DNA of 64,000 nucleotides from JADJOY01 sp046331705 [NCBI: bacterium] (GTDB taxonomy: Bacteria; JADJOY01). Positions within the stretch are counted from its first letter, which is position 1. Every line of letters starts with the position of its first letter. Under the pieces are notes generated by a model. That model did no database searches and was not told the DNA's origin. It was given only the letters and a program-made list of their open reading frames with translations. Positions 1-8,383 of the stretch are shown piece by piece. The DNA lies in the NCBI GenBank assembly GCA_046331705.1, contig JAXLQJ010000006.1, positions 1 to 64,000 on the forward strand. The letters run 5' to 3'. The position numbers and the translations under genes are program-made.

Positions 1-2
1 TC

Positions 3-851
3 TGGATGTTGGGCTCGGTGACGCTGGGGCTGGTCGCAGCCGGTTGTGGCAGCGACGACAAGACGGTCTCCGGCCCGCAGCCGATCGAGATCCAATTCGA
101 GGCGCGTGTGGGCGATGAGCCGTTCGCCTGCGGCCAGCGCTACGAAGGTCTCGGCACGACGTCCTCGACCGGCGAGCCCATGGACGGTCGGTTCTACGTC
201 TCGGACATCCATTTCGTGAACGACGACGAGAGCGAGCGCTTCGTGACGCTCGAGCAGGATGGCGAGTGGCAGCTCGACGACGTGGCCCTTCTCGACTTCG
301 AGGACGGCACCGGACGCTGCGCCGCCGAGGGCACCGCGGCGACCAACACGTCGATCCGAGGCACGGTCGAGTCCGGCCACGCGGCGCGGATCCACTTCAC
401 CGTGGGCGTGCCGTTCGCGCTCAACCACGGCGACGCCACCACCGCCCCCGCACCGCTCGACGAGACACCGCTCTTCTGGAGCTGGAACTTCGGCTACAAG
501 TTCATCAAGGTCGAGCTCGCGACCACCGGCCAGCCGGACGGCTTCTTCCTCCACTTGGGCAGCACCGGCTGCGAGGGCGACGGCGCGGGCAACGTGAGCG
601 CGTGCAGCGAGCCGAACCGCGTCGACGCGGAGATCCCGCTCGCCAACGGCTTCGATCCAGCGCGGAACGTCGTGGTCCTCGACGTCGCCAAGCTCTTGTC
701 GGACAGCGACGTCGACGTGAACACGCCGGAGACGGCGCCGGGCTGCATGTCGTTCCCGGGCGACCCGGAGTGCCCGCCCATCTTCGCTCACCTCGGCTTG
801 CCGTTCGGCGATCAGCCGGGTGGCGAGCAGGACGTGTTCTCGGTGGAATGA
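3..851 (+). CDS. MbnP-like metallo-mystery-pair lipoprotein, 5' end cut by window
   Basis: This is a homologue of MbnP, the periplasmic copper-binding partner of the dihaem enzyme MbnH. In known systems MbnH converts a tryptophan of MbnP to kynurenine. Seen here, counting from the Met at base 6: a lipobox ending at Cys14, the family signature RFYVSDI (62-68), the Trp-rich segment FWSWNFGYKF (157-166), HLGSTGC (183-189), and later cysteines 200, 247 and 256, forming the four-Cys pattern. The window edge removes the first codons; the other copy shows a start MTNAFRGRFW ten residues earlier. The gene overlaps the downstream dihaem peroxidase gene by ATGA, so the two are translationally coupled. 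Family assignment is firm; copper binding and Trp modification are inferred from the family. Confidence 0.88.
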   Translation, partial: WMLGSVTLGLVAAGCGSDDKTVSGPQPIEIQFEARVGDEPFACGQRYEGLGTTSSTGEPMDGRFYVSDIHFVNDDESERFVTLEQDGEWQLDDVALLDFEDGTGRCAAEGTAATNTSIRGTVESGHAARIHFTVGVPFALNHGDATTAPAPLDETPLFWSWNFGYKFIKVELATTGQPDGFFLHLGSTGCEGDGAGNVSACSEPNRVDAEIPLANGFDPARNVVVLDVAKLLSDSDVDVNTPETAPGCMSFPGDPECPPIFAHLGLPFGDQPGGEQDVFSVE

Positions 852-2014
852 CGAGGCCAGTAATGCGCGGGATCGGACGAGTGCTCCTGCCGGCCGCGCT
901 GCTTTGCGCCGGGGTGGCGTGTGGAAACGCCACCTCGTCGCACCCCTCCACCACATCCTACGACTGGCAGCTTCCGCCCGGGTTCCCGACCCCCGTCGTC
1001 CCGGACGACAACCCGATGACCGATGCCAAGGTGGAGCTCGGGCGGAGGCTCTTCTTCGACACGCGCCTGTCGCGGAACGGCACGCAGTCTTGCGGTTCCT
1101 GCCACAAGCAGGAGCTGGCGTTCACCGATGGGCTCACCACCTCGGTGGGCTCGACCGGCGAGACGCATCCGCGCAACTCTCCGTCGATCGCCAACGCCGC
1201 CTATCGGCCGGCGCTCACCTGGGCGAACCCGCTGCTCACGACCTTCGAGCACCAGGCGCTGGTGCCGATGTTCGGCGAGCGTCCGGTGGAGCTCGGGTTC
1301 GTGGGCGGCGAGGACGAGCTGGTCGCGCGGCTCGAGAACGACGCGGACACCTTGGCCCGCTTCCAGGCCGCCTTTCCCGATCACGCCGACGAGCCCGTGA
1401 GCATCGCCACCCTCACCCGCGCGCTCGGCGCGTTCCAGCGCACCGTCGTCACGGGACGTTCGCCCTACGACCGCGCGGTCTACGGTGGCGAGCCCGCGGC
1501 ACTCTCGGATTCGGCTCGGCGTGGCATGGATCTCTTCTTCGCCGGTCGCCTCGAATGCGACCACTGCCACGGCGGCCTCGACTTCTCGGGCGCCATCCAT
1601 CGCGAAGGCAAGACCGACGATCCGCCCAAGTTCGAGAACAACGGGCTCTACAACCTCGACGGTCACGGCGCGTACCCGCCGGACAATCCCGGGATCTACG
1701 CGGTCACCACCGACCCCGCCGACATGGGCCGCTTTCGTCCGCCCAGCCTGCGCAACGTGGCCGTCACCGCGCCCTACATGCACGACGGCTCGATCGCCAC
1801 GCTGGCCGAGGTCGTCGACCACTACGCCCGCGGCGGGCGGCTCATCACCTCCGGGCCGCTCGCGGGCGATGGCGCGCGCAGCCCGCTCAAGAGCCCACTG
1901 GTGAGCGGCTTCTCGCTGGCGCCGAGCGAGAAGGCGGACTTGATCGCTTTCCTCGAATCCCTCACCGACCCCGAGCTCGTCAGCGATCCACGTTTCGCCG
2001 CTCCGCCGCCCTGA
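848..2014 (+). CDS. MbnH-like dihaem cytochrome c peroxidase family protein
   Basis: A dihaem enzyme of the MauG/CcpA/MbnH superfamily, 388 residues. It has an N-terminal export signal with a possible lipid-anchored Cys25, two c-type haem motifs (CGSCH at 82-86 and CDHCH at 237-241), and the late family motif PYMHDGS followed by VVDHYARGG. Its partner is the MbnP-like protein directly upstream; the start ATG overlaps that stop codon as ATGA. A second ATG six codons later (863) is possible. Pairing with MbnP points to the MbnH branch, which oxidises Trp in the partner, rather than a plain peroxide-detoxifying enzyme. This is inference from context; residues that separate the branches were not aligned. 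It acts in the periplasm. Confidence 0.88.
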   Translation: MTRPVMRGIGRVLLPAALLCAGVACGNATSSHPSTTSYDWQLPPGFPTPVVPDDNPMTDAKVELGRRLFFDTRLSRNGTQSCGSCHKQELAFTDGLTTSVGSTGETHPRNSPSIANAAYRPALTWANPLLTTFEHQALVPMFGERPVELGFVGGEDELVARLENDADTLARFQAAFPDHADEPVSIATLTRALGAFQRTVVTGRSPYDRAVYGGEPAALSDSARRGMDLFFAGRLECDHCHGGLDFSGAIHREGKTDDPPKFENNGLYNLDGHGAYPPDNPGIYAVTTDPADMGRFRPPSLRNVAVTAPYMHDGSIATLAEVVDHYARGGRLITSGPLAGDGARSPLKSPLVSGFSLAPSEKADLIAFLESLTDPELVSDPRFAAPPP

Positions 2015-2026
2015 CGCGGGCGTCGA

Positions 2027-2491
2027 TCACGAGAGCGCGCGCAGCTCGTCGTCGAGCCTCGCCGCGAGCGGGTCCGCGCTCGGCGAAGAGGGCGACTCCT
2101 CGTTCGCGCGTCGCACCGGCTGCAGCGCGAGGCGGCGGATGACCGCGAAGGCGACGACGAGGCCGCCGAGCGTGACGAGCGCGGGAATGGCCCAGCCCCA
2201 GCTGCTGCGCGGCCGCCCGCGCACCTCGTCGCCGAGCTCGGCGGTGACGCGGGCCGTCACCTCGCTCGCCGTCATGCCGCTCGCGAGCGACTCCCGAATC
2301 TCCTGACGCACCTCGCGCGCGTACGGGCTGGGGCAATCGGCGAGGGTGCGGCCCGGGCAAAACGGGCTCATCAGATCGTGGGCGACACGATACGCCTCGC
2401 GATCCACGTCCGTACCAGGCGCGGACGCGCCCAGCGAGAACGCCGCGAGGCAGATCACGAACGCCACCGTCGAACGCATGCCGCCCTTCAT
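2027..2491 (-). CDS. CcmH/CycL-like thiol protein for cytochrome c maturation
   Basis: A small membrane protein resembling CcmH, the thiol partner that prepares apocytochrome c cysteines for haem attachment. It has a signal peptide, then SPFCPGRTLADCPSPYA, and a three-helix region with REIR-type spacing. A membrane helix (WGWAIPALVTLGGLVVAFAV) and a short cytoplasmic tail follow. The cysteine pair is CPG...C with seven residues between, not the classical LRCxxC, so it belongs to a variant branch. The start is uncertain: ATG at 2491 or 2479 (the latter has AGGGCGG just upstream) fits better than a longer form, which would abut the RegA-type box at 2531. It converges on the dihaem peroxidase, whose haem attachment it could serve. 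Confidence 0.72.
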   Translation of the reverse strand: MKGGMRSTVAFVICLAAFSLGASAPGTDVDREAYRVAHDLMSPFCPGRTLADCPSPYAREVRQEIRESLASGMTASEVTARVTAELGDEVRGRPRSSWGWAIPALVTLGGLVVAFAVIRRLALQPVRRANEESPSSPSADPLAARLDDELRALS

Positions 2492-2530
2492 GACGAGGAC
2501 AACATCGCCACGCCGCGCGTCGCCGTCCAT

Positions 2531-2545
2531 GCGTCAAATCGTCGC
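2531..2545. promoter_or_regulatory. RegA/PrrA-type box 1
   Basis: GCGTC-AAATC-GTCGC matches the known RegA/PrrA consensus GCGNC-N5-GNCGC. It lies between the CcmH-like gene (about 40 bases to its start at 2491) and the small lipoprotein gene (100 bases to its start). The same site in the other repeat arm is destroyed by base losses. Confidence 0.6.
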
Positions 2546-2644
2546 GCGATGCGACCTCGTGACGCGCTCCAGCGCAGCGCACAGCATGCGACAGTCGCGT
2601 GCCCCAGCCCGACCCGCAGCGCGATCCGAGGAGACCCTGCAACC

Positions 2645-2983
2645 ATGAGCCGACGCACGCTTCCGCCCATCGCCGCCATCGCGATGCTTCTCGCCTGTGG
2701 CTGCGCCAAGTCGGTGGCCCCAGCCGCACTCGAGCTCGGGGGCGTTGGCATTCGACTCGCCGACTACCTGCCCCTCGACGCCGACGGACGGATGACCGAA
2801 GGCGCCGAGGTGGCGTTCGAGACACCGGACGACTGGCTGTGCGTGGACAGCGCTGGCTGTTCCTCGTGCGCGAACCTGGGAGAGCATCCCACCACGCTGC
2901 GCGTCCACTTGCCGGAGGGACGCGCTCCGGACCGGCGGATCGAGGTCCCCGCGCGCGCCGTGCTCCAGATCTGCGGCGGCTGA
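2645..2983 (+). CDS. Small Cys-rich lipoprotein, unknown function
   Basis: A 112-residue exported protein with a lipoprotein-type signal (IAMLLACGC). The mature part is short and soluble. It carries a cluster CVDSAGCSSC around residues 59-68 and one more Cys near the end (LQICGG). The close cysteines could form disulfides or bind a metal; nothing in the sequence decides which. No family recognised. It is divergent from the CcmH-like gene, with a RegA-type box between them, which suggests shared redox control with the cytochrome/copper genes. Confidence 0.7.
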   Translation: MSRRTLPPIAAIAMLLACGCAKSVAPAALELGGVGIRLADYLPLDADGRMTEGAEVAFETPDDWLCVDSAGCSSCANLGEHPTTLRVHLPEGRAPDRRIEVPARAVLQICGG

Positions 2984-3042
2984 TCGGCGGCGCGATCCGC
3001 GACAGCGGCGTCGGCCATCCCGGCTCGCGCGGCGCGCGGCCT

Positions 3043-3654
3043 TCACCAGGCCGAGAACCAGCCGATCTTGACCGACGCGTTCGCCACGACGGCGGGCGGC
3101 TCGTATTCGAAGCCTGCGCCCTCGATGGTCTCGGGGTTCAGCGTCGCGTGCACGCCGAGCCACGGATCGACGTAGAAGTCACCCGCGAAGCGCCAGATGT
3201 AACCACCGCCGATCGTGCCGATGATGCTCGTCCAAGCGAGCTCGTCGCGCGAGCCTTCGTGCCGCACCGTGCGCTCCCACACCTCGAAGCCGCCACTCAG
3301 CCACCACCCGTCGAATCGCTCGCCGAAGGTGTAGTCGACCACCGCGGCGAGCACGGTGGACGTCGGGTCCTCGAAGTCGTCGTCGAAGGCGAACGCATCG
3401 GGCGGCTCCAGATGGGCGCCGATCAGCCGCAATCGCAGGTGATCGATGCCGATCCAGATCTGCGGCGCGTATCCGAGCTTGCCATTCGCGGCGCTGACGA
3501 TCGTCGGAAAGAGATCGAGCTGCACCCCCACCGCGAGGGGTCGTCCGACGGAGCCCGAGCCCGATTCTTCCGCCCACGCCGCGGTGGCTGGCGCCGCGAG
3601 CGCCACGGCGCAGACCATCGCACGAACGAGCCGAGCGCCGCCGCTTCGTCGCAT
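3043..3654 (-). CDS. Secreted, probably outer-membrane beta-barrel protein, unknown
   Basis: A 203-residue protein with a clear signal peptide (MVCAVALAAPATAAWA) followed by alternating amphipathic strands (LAVGVQLDLFP, IWIGIDHLRLRLIG, STVLAAVVDYTF, SIIGTIGGGYIWRF, ASVKIGWFSAW). It ends in an aromatic residue, as small outer-membrane barrels do. No specific family recognised. The start at 3654 was chosen because GAGGGG lies just upstream and the signal peptide follows at once; longer in-frame forms add a non-signal leader. It lies downstream of, and on the same strand as, the sigma-54 activator gene. Confidence 0.65.
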   Translation of the reverse strand: MRRSGGARLVRAMVCAVALAAPATAAWAEESGSGSVGRPLAVGVQLDLFPTIVSAANGKLGYAPQIWIGIDHLRLRLIGAHLEPPDAFAFDDDFEDPTSTVLAAVVDYTFGERFDGWWLSGGFEVWERTVRHEGSRDELAWTSIIGTIGGGYIWRFAGDFYVDPWLGVHATLNPETIEGAGFEYEPPAVVANASVKIGWFSAW

Positions 3655-3776
3655 GTTTTTCCCCTCGATCTCACGAGCACGCCCAGCCGAGGCGGGGGCT
3701 TCCGCGCACACGCATCGGAACACCCGTCGCCGGATCGTGCGCTGCGAGAGCAAGCGCCGTGCCTGCCGTCGAGGGA

Positions 3777-5357
3777 CTACGTATCCAGGCCGTATCTGCG
3801 CAGCCGCACGTAGAGCTGGGTGCGTGTGAGCCCCAGCGCGCGGGCGGCCTTCGACTTGTTGAAGCGCGCCTCGGCAAGCGCGCGTTCGATCGCCGCGCGC
3901 TCGAGGGCCGCGAGCGCCATCGGCGTGGCGGAAGCACTCGCGTCTCGCTCGCTGCCGCTCCCGTTGCCTGGCGATGGTGCCGAGCTTCCCACCCGAGCCG
4001 GCAGCGACAGCTGCTCGCGCGTGATGATCCCGTCTTCGCAGACGATGGCGGCGCGCTCCAGCACGTTCCGCAGCTGCCTCACGTTTCCCGGCCAGTCGTG
4101 CCCGAGCAGAAGCGGACGCGCGTCCCAGGAGAGCCGAGCCGGCGCGCGGCCGAGCGATCGGGCGATGTCGTGGAGGAACGCGTCGCTGAGCGGCAGGATG
4201 TCCTCGGCTCGATCGCGTAACGGCGGCAGCGCGATCTCGAAGACGTTCAGCCGGTAGTAGAGGTCCTCGCGGAAGCCTCCGCGCGCGATCGCCGTCGAGA
4301 GATCCCGGTTCGTGGCCGCGATGATGCGTACGTTGGACTTGATCGTGCGGGTCCCACCGAGACGCTGGAACTCACGCTCCTGCAGCACGCGCAAGAACTT
4401 CGCTTGCGCCGTCGGACTCATCTCGCTCACCTCGTCGAGGAAGAGCACGCCGGATTCCGCCAGCTCGATCTGACCGGGCTTCGCGGCCACGGCTCCGGTG
4501 AACGCACCACGCTCGTGCCCGAAGAGCTCCGACTCGAGGAGCTGCTCGGGAAGCGCGGCACAGTTCACCGCCACGAAGGGTGCCTGCCCGCGAGCGGAAA
4601 CCCGGTGGATGAGCCGTGCCAACACTTCCTTTCCGGTCCCGGACTCGCCGAGCAACAAGACGGTGGTATCGGTGACGGCGACCTGGGCGGCCTGCTTCAG
4701 CGCGTGCCTCCACGCCGGGGATTCGCCGACGATTCGTCCGTGCCCGGCGAGCGCATCGACCTCCGCCGTCAGCGCGCGTACCCGCCGATCGAGCGCCGCC
4801 GCGCGCTCGCGCGCCGCGGCGGCCCGCTCCGCCTCCTCGGCCAACCGCTGATGCGACAACGCCAGCGCCACGTGATCCGCGATGCGGCGCGCCACCAGCA
4901 CGTCGACGTCCCGGTACACGTCGGTCCGCAGCGAGAAGAAGTCCAGCGCCCCCGCGTGCTCGCCGCGCAGGCGCAGCGGAACCATCAACCGAGCCCGGTA
5001 TCCGCTCTGGCCCGGCGGCAAGCTCCGCTCCGAGGGCTCGGCCTGCATGTCCGCCACCACGTGACTCTCCCACGAGGTGGAGCGAGCGAGCACCTTCTGC
5101 TCCTCGGTGAGCGCGATCACCGTGGCGGGAAACGTCCCCTCGCCGCCGGTGATCGCGTGCACCGTGACGTGCTCCCGATCGTCGGCGAGCAACGTCATGA
5201 GCAGCATGTCGTGAGCGATCACCCTTCGCGCGAGGGTGGACAACCGCTCGAACACCTGCCGCACGTCGAGCACGCCGGCCAACGTCGGCAACAGCTCGTC
5301 GAGCGCCAGCAGACGCCCGAGCAGCTCCGTGTCGGAGGAATCCGGCTTCGAGATCAC
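3777..5357 (-). CDS. GAF-domain sigma-54-dependent activator (NorR-like architecture)
   Basis: A bacterial enhancer-binding protein of about 526 residues. In order: N-terminal GAF sensory domain (about 10-165), a short coiled linker, the AAA+ sigma-54 activation domain with Walker A GESGTGKE, the sigma-54 contact loop GAFTGA, Walker B LFLDEVSE and arginine-finger region [14 protein letters not shown], then a Fis-type helix-turn-helix at the end ([24 protein letters not shown]). There is no receiver domain, so it senses a ligand directly. A GTG start at 5357 fits the GAF domain; an ATG at 5423 is possible but would cover part of the regulatory palindrome region. It is divergent from the FAD monooxygenase, whose -24/-12 promoter lies in between, so that gene is the likely target. 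The signal is unknown. Confidence 0.88.
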   Translation of the reverse strand: MISKPDSSDTELLGRLLALDELLPTLAGVLDVRQVFERLSTLARRVIAHDMLLMTLLADDREHVTVHAITGGEGTFPATVIALTEEQKVLARSTSWESHVVADMQAEPSERSLPPGQSGYRARLMVPLRLRGEHAGALDFFSLRTDVYRDVDVLVARRIADHVALALSHQRLAEEAERAAAARERAAALDRRVRALTAEVDALAGHGRIVGESPAWRHALKQAAQVAVTDTTVLLLGESGTGKEVLARLIHRVSARGQAPFVAVNCAALPEQLLESELFGHERGAFTGAVAAKPGQIELAESGVLFLDEVSEMSPTAQAKFLRVLQEREFQRLGGTRTIKSNVRIIAATNRDLSTAIARGGFREDLYYRLNVFEIALPPLRDRAEDILPLSDAFLHDIARSLGRAPARLSWDARPLLLGHDWPGNVRQLRNVLERAAIVCEDGIITREQLSLPARVGSSAPSPGNGSGSERDASASATPMALAALERAAIERALAEARFNKSKAARALGLTRTQLYVRLRRYGLDT

Positions 5358-5436
5358 GCGTCGGCGATTCTTGCCGCGACGCGCCCGGTGCCTCAAGTGG
5401 AGCGACGGCGACGAGCTGCGCACGAGTGATCATCGC

Positions 5437-5451
5437 TGCGCAAGTTGCGCA
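5437..5451. promoter_or_regulatory. Perfect palindrome, probable enhancer site for the sigma-54 activator
   Basis: TGCGCAA-G-TTGCGCA is a perfect 7-base inverted repeat around one base. It lies 80 bases beyond the activator's start and about 110 bases upstream of the -24/-12 promoter, the usual place for an enhancer-binding protein. The other repeat arm has lost three bases from its centre. Confidence 0.55.
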
Positions 5452-5559
5452 TCCGTGCACAGTCGCCGCGCACCCGGAGCGCACGACGACTCCACCCGGA
5501 TCGCCGCGCGAATCCGCGCGCCGCGCGTCGATTGGATCGAGCGCCGGCCGGCTCGGCGC

Positions 5560-5576
5560 CTGGCCCGCGAGTTGCT
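5560..5576 (+). promoter_or_regulatory. Sigma-54 (-24/-12) promoter of the FAD monooxygenase
   Basis: CTGGCCCGCGAGTTGCT matches the consensus YTGGCACGN4TTGCW with one difference (C for A). The invariant GG and GC are ten bases apart, as required. It lies 70 bases before the monooxygenase ATG and faces it. In the other repeat arm the -12 half is broken. Confidence 0.65.
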
Positions 5577-5645
5577 CCTCGGGACGCGACATCGCCGCCT
5601 CGTGCGCGTAGCGCAGGCGAGAGCGGCCACCGGGAGACGAGAGAC

Positions 5646-6878
5646 ATGGAGACCGTTCGATCGAACCGCGAGCTACCTGGCGAAACCGACGTGCTGATCG
5701 TGGGGTCCGGACCCACCGGGCTCACGCTCGGTTGCGTCCTCGCCGCGCGGGGCATCCCGTTCGTGCTCATCGATCGCATCGCCGAGGGCGCCAACACCTC
5801 ACGCGCGGCCGTGGTGCACGCCCGCACGCTGGAGGTCCTCGAGCAACTGGGGGTGACGGACGGGCTGTGCGCGCGCGGCCACGTCGTGCCGCGCTTCACC
5901 CTTCGCGACCGCGACCGGGCGCTGGCCTCGATCCGCTTCGATCGCTTGCCCACTTCCTATCCGTACACGTTGATGATTCCCCAGCAGGTCACCGAGTCGA
6001 TTCTCCTCGCTCGCTTGCGCGAGCTGGGTGGGGACGTGATTCGACCCTGTGCGGTGAGCGGCGTGCTGCAGGACACCCACGGCGTCTCGGTGACGGTGGC
6101 GCTCGGCGAGCAACCGATCCAATCGATCCGTGCTCGTTACCTGGTCGGTGCCGACGGTATGCACAGCACCGTGCGCGAGCAGGCCGGCATCGGCTTCACC
6201 GGCGGCAGCTACGAGCAGTCCTTCGTGCTCGCCGACGTGCGCATGCGCTGGTCGCTCGACGCCTCCGAGGTGATGCTCTTCTTCTCCCCCGAGGGGCTGG
6301 TCGTCGTCGCCCCGCTGCCCGGCGGGCACCATCGCATCGTGGCGACGATGGACGAAGCGCCGCCTCAGCTCGCCATCGAGGACGTGCAGCGACTGCTCGA
6401 CACGCGCGGGCCGGTCTCCGAGCCGGCGCGGGTGGATGCGATCGTGTGGAGCTCTCGTTTTCGCCTCCACCACCGCCTGGCCGATCGCTACCGGGCCGGC
6501 CGCGTGCTGCTCGCCGGCGATGCGGCGCACACGCACAGCCCCGCCGGCGGACAGGGGATGAACACGGGCATCCAGGATGCCGTCGCGCTGGGTCACGCGT
6601 TGACCGCCGCGCTCGTCGAGGGGGCGGGCGACGGTCCGCTCGACGACTACGAACGCATTCGCCGGCCGGTGGCGGAGCGCGTGGTGGCGTTCACGGACCG
6701 GATGACCCGCGTCGCGACGATGCGCTCGCGGCGGGGTCGGCGGATACGCAACGCCATCCTGTCCACGATCGGCCAGATTCCCGCCGCGCCACAGCGGCTC
6801 GCTTACGAGCTGGCGGGGTTGCGAAACCGCGCCGGCGATCGGCCCGCCGCCGGCGCATCCAGGCCGATGATCGCGTAG
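5646..6878 (+). CDS. FAD-dependent aromatic-type monooxygenase (PheA/UbiH superfamily)
   Basis: A 410-residue flavoprotein of the class A hydroxylase superfamily, which uses NAD(P)H and O2 to hydroxylate aromatic or polyketide-like substrates. The Rossmann dinucleotide motif [14 protein letters not shown] is near residue 17. The mid-chain VGADGMHSTVRE carries the conserved DG motif. GRVLLAGDAAHTHSPAGGQGMN contains the GD motif that contacts FAD. The substrate cannot be read from sequence. It is preceded by a sigma-54 promoter and a divergent sigma-54 activator, so it is probably induced by that activator's ligand. Its last 76 bases overlap the end of cobQ on the opposite strand. A fragment of the same gene is repeated at 22493-23253. 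Confidence 0.85.
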   Translation: METVRSNRELPGETDVLIVGSGPTGLTLGCVLAARGIPFVLIDRIAEGANTSRAAVVHARTLEVLEQLGVTDGLCARGHVVPRFTLRDRDRALASIRFDRLPTSYPYTLMIPQQVTESILLARLRELGGDVIRPCAVSGVLQDTHGVSVTVALGEQPIQSIRARYLVGADGMHSTVREQAGIGFTGGSYEQSFVLADVRMRWSLDASEVMLFFSPEGLVVVAPLPGGHHRIVATMDEAPPQLAIEDVQRLLDTRGPVSEPARVDAIVWSSRFRLHHRLADRYRAGRVLLAGDAAHTHSPAGGQGMNTGIQDAVALGHALTAALVEGAGDGPLDDYERIRRPVAERVVAFTDRMTRVATMRSRRGRRIRNAILSTIGQIPAAPQRLAYELAGLRNRAGDRPAAGASRPMIA

Positions 6879-8383
6879 AGCAGGCGCACGTCGAGGGCGC
6901 TGCGCAGCTCGTCGGCCAACCGGTCGTAGACGTCGAGCGCGGGCGCCGATCCGGGTGCAGCGAGCCCCTTCCGGCGCGCCAGCTCCCGAAGCAAGCCGGC
7001 GCGGACGGCGTCGTTCTCGAGCAGTCCGTGCACCAACGTGCCGATGACGACGCCATCGCCGCTGATCGCTCCGTCGAGGGACCCGAGCGCCGAGCCGTTT
7101 CGCGTCTCCACCTCGAACGGCTGGCCCACCGTGCCGATCGGTTCCACCACTCCCATGTGAATCTCGTAACCGTCGATCGGATCCGTCGCGAGCCGGTCGA
7201 CGTCGGGTGTGAGCCAGCTCGCCACACGCGCGCGCACCCGAACCTGCGCGGTGATCTTGTCGCGCGCGAACGAGGTGCGGACCGGCAGCAGCCCGAGCCC
7301 GCGCATGTGCGGGTGATCCGATTCGATCCCCTCCGGATCCACGATCTCGTGCCCGAGCATCTGGAAACCGCCACAGATGCCGAGAATGGGCGCGCCGAGC
7401 GCCGCCCGCGCACGCAGCCGCGCCGCGAGCCCGCGGCTCTCGAGCCAACGCAGATCGGCCACCGTGCCCTTGGATCCAGGCAGCACCACCAGGTCGGCGC
7501 CCTCGAGCTCCGCCGCGCTCTCGACGTAGCGGACCGTCACCCCGGGTTCGCGCTCGAGCGGGCCGAGCTCGTCGAAGTTCGAGATCCGCGGCGTGCGGAT
7601 CACGACCACGTCGAGCTCATCGCGTCCTGCCCGCCGTCCGTTCCGCCGTTCCTCGAGCGCCACGGCGTCCTCGTCGGCCAGCCCCAGGTTCCGGACGTGT
7701 GGGACGACTCCGAGGACTGGCACTCCCGTGCGCTCCTTCAGCATGCGCAAGCCGGGCTCGAGTCGTGCGACCTCGCCGCGGAACTTGTTGATCACGAACC
7801 CGCGCACGCGCGCCCGCTCGTCGGCGTCGAGCAGCGCCAGCGTTCCGACGAATGCCGCGAACACGCCTCCTCGGTCGATGTCGCCCACCAGCAGCACGGG
7901 CGCGTCGGCGACGCGCGCCACGTGCATGTTCGCGAGGTCCCGATCCTTGAGATTGATCTCCGCCGGGCTGCCCGCGCCCTCGATCACGACCACCTCGTGG
8001 CGCTCGCGAAGCGTTCGCAACGAAGCGGCGATCACGGGCGCGAGCGTCGGGCGCAGGTCGTCGTAGCCACCACCACCGAGGCGCCCCACCGCTCGACCGC
8101 TCACCACGAGCTGGCATCGCCCCTCGCCCTCGGGCTTGAGCAGGATCGGATTCATCTCCACCGCTGGAGGCAATCCCGCGGCTGCGGCCTGAACGGCCTG
8201 CGACCGACCGATCTCGAGACCATCGGCGGTCACCGCCGCGTTGAGCGCCATGTTCTGGCTCTTGAACGGCGCCACCGACCAGCCGTCCTGACGCAGCAAT
8301 CGGCACAGCCCCGCGACCACGGTGCTCTTTCCCACCGCGGACGCGGTGCCTTGGACCATGATCGTCCGCGCCAGCGGCTTCAT
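6803..8383 (-). CDS. cobQ: Cobyric acid synthase
   Basis: Amidates the b, d, e and g side chains of adenosylcobyrinic acid a,c-diamide, using glutamine and ATP, in cobalamin synthesis. The 526-residue protein has an N-terminal dethiobiotin-synthetase-like ATPase domain (MVQGTASAVGKSTVVAGL; FKSQNMALN). A C-terminal glutamine amidotransferase domain carries the nucleophile Cys in GICGGFQMLG and the late His in GYEIHMG. The start overlaps the cobB stop by ATGA, so the two are co-translated. The 3' end runs 76 bases into the convergent monooxygenase gene. Confidence 0.95.
   Translation of the reverse strand: MKPLARTIMVQGTASAVGKSTVVAGLCRLLRQDGWSVAPFKSQNMALNAAVTADGLEIGRSQAVQAAAAGLPPAVEMNPILLKPEGEGRCQLVVSGRAVGRLGGGGYDDLRPTLAPVIAASLRTLRERHEVVVIEGAGSPAEINLKDRDLANMHVARVADAPVLLVGDIDRGGVFAAFVGTLALLDADERARVRGFVINKFRGEVARLEPGLRMLKERTGVPVLGVVPHVRNLGLADEDAVALEERRNGRRAGRDELDVVVIRTPRISNFDELGPLEREPGVTVRYVESAAELEGADLVVLPGSKGTVADLRWLESRGLAARLRARAALGAPILGICGGFQMLGHEIVDPEGIESDHPHMRGLGLLPVRTSFARDKITAQVRVRARVASWLTPDVDRLATDPIDGYEIHMGVVEPIGTVGQPFEVETRNGSALGSLDGAISGDGVVIGTLVHGLLENDAVRAGLLRELARRKGLAAPGSAPALDVYDRLADELRSALDVRLLYAIIGLDAPAAGRSPARFRNPASS

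Larger units (their letters stand above)
1..6485 (+). repeat. Inverted repeat arm A (intact copy)
   Basis: This stretch is repeated in reverse complement at 22493-28792. All genes in this arm are open, and the regulatory sites between them are intact. The match begins at window base 1, where the first gene is already cut, and ends inside the FAD monooxygenase after the bases CTGGCCGAT. The arm is 6485 bases long against 6300 for the other copy. This arm is taken as the reliable version. Confidence 0.95.
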
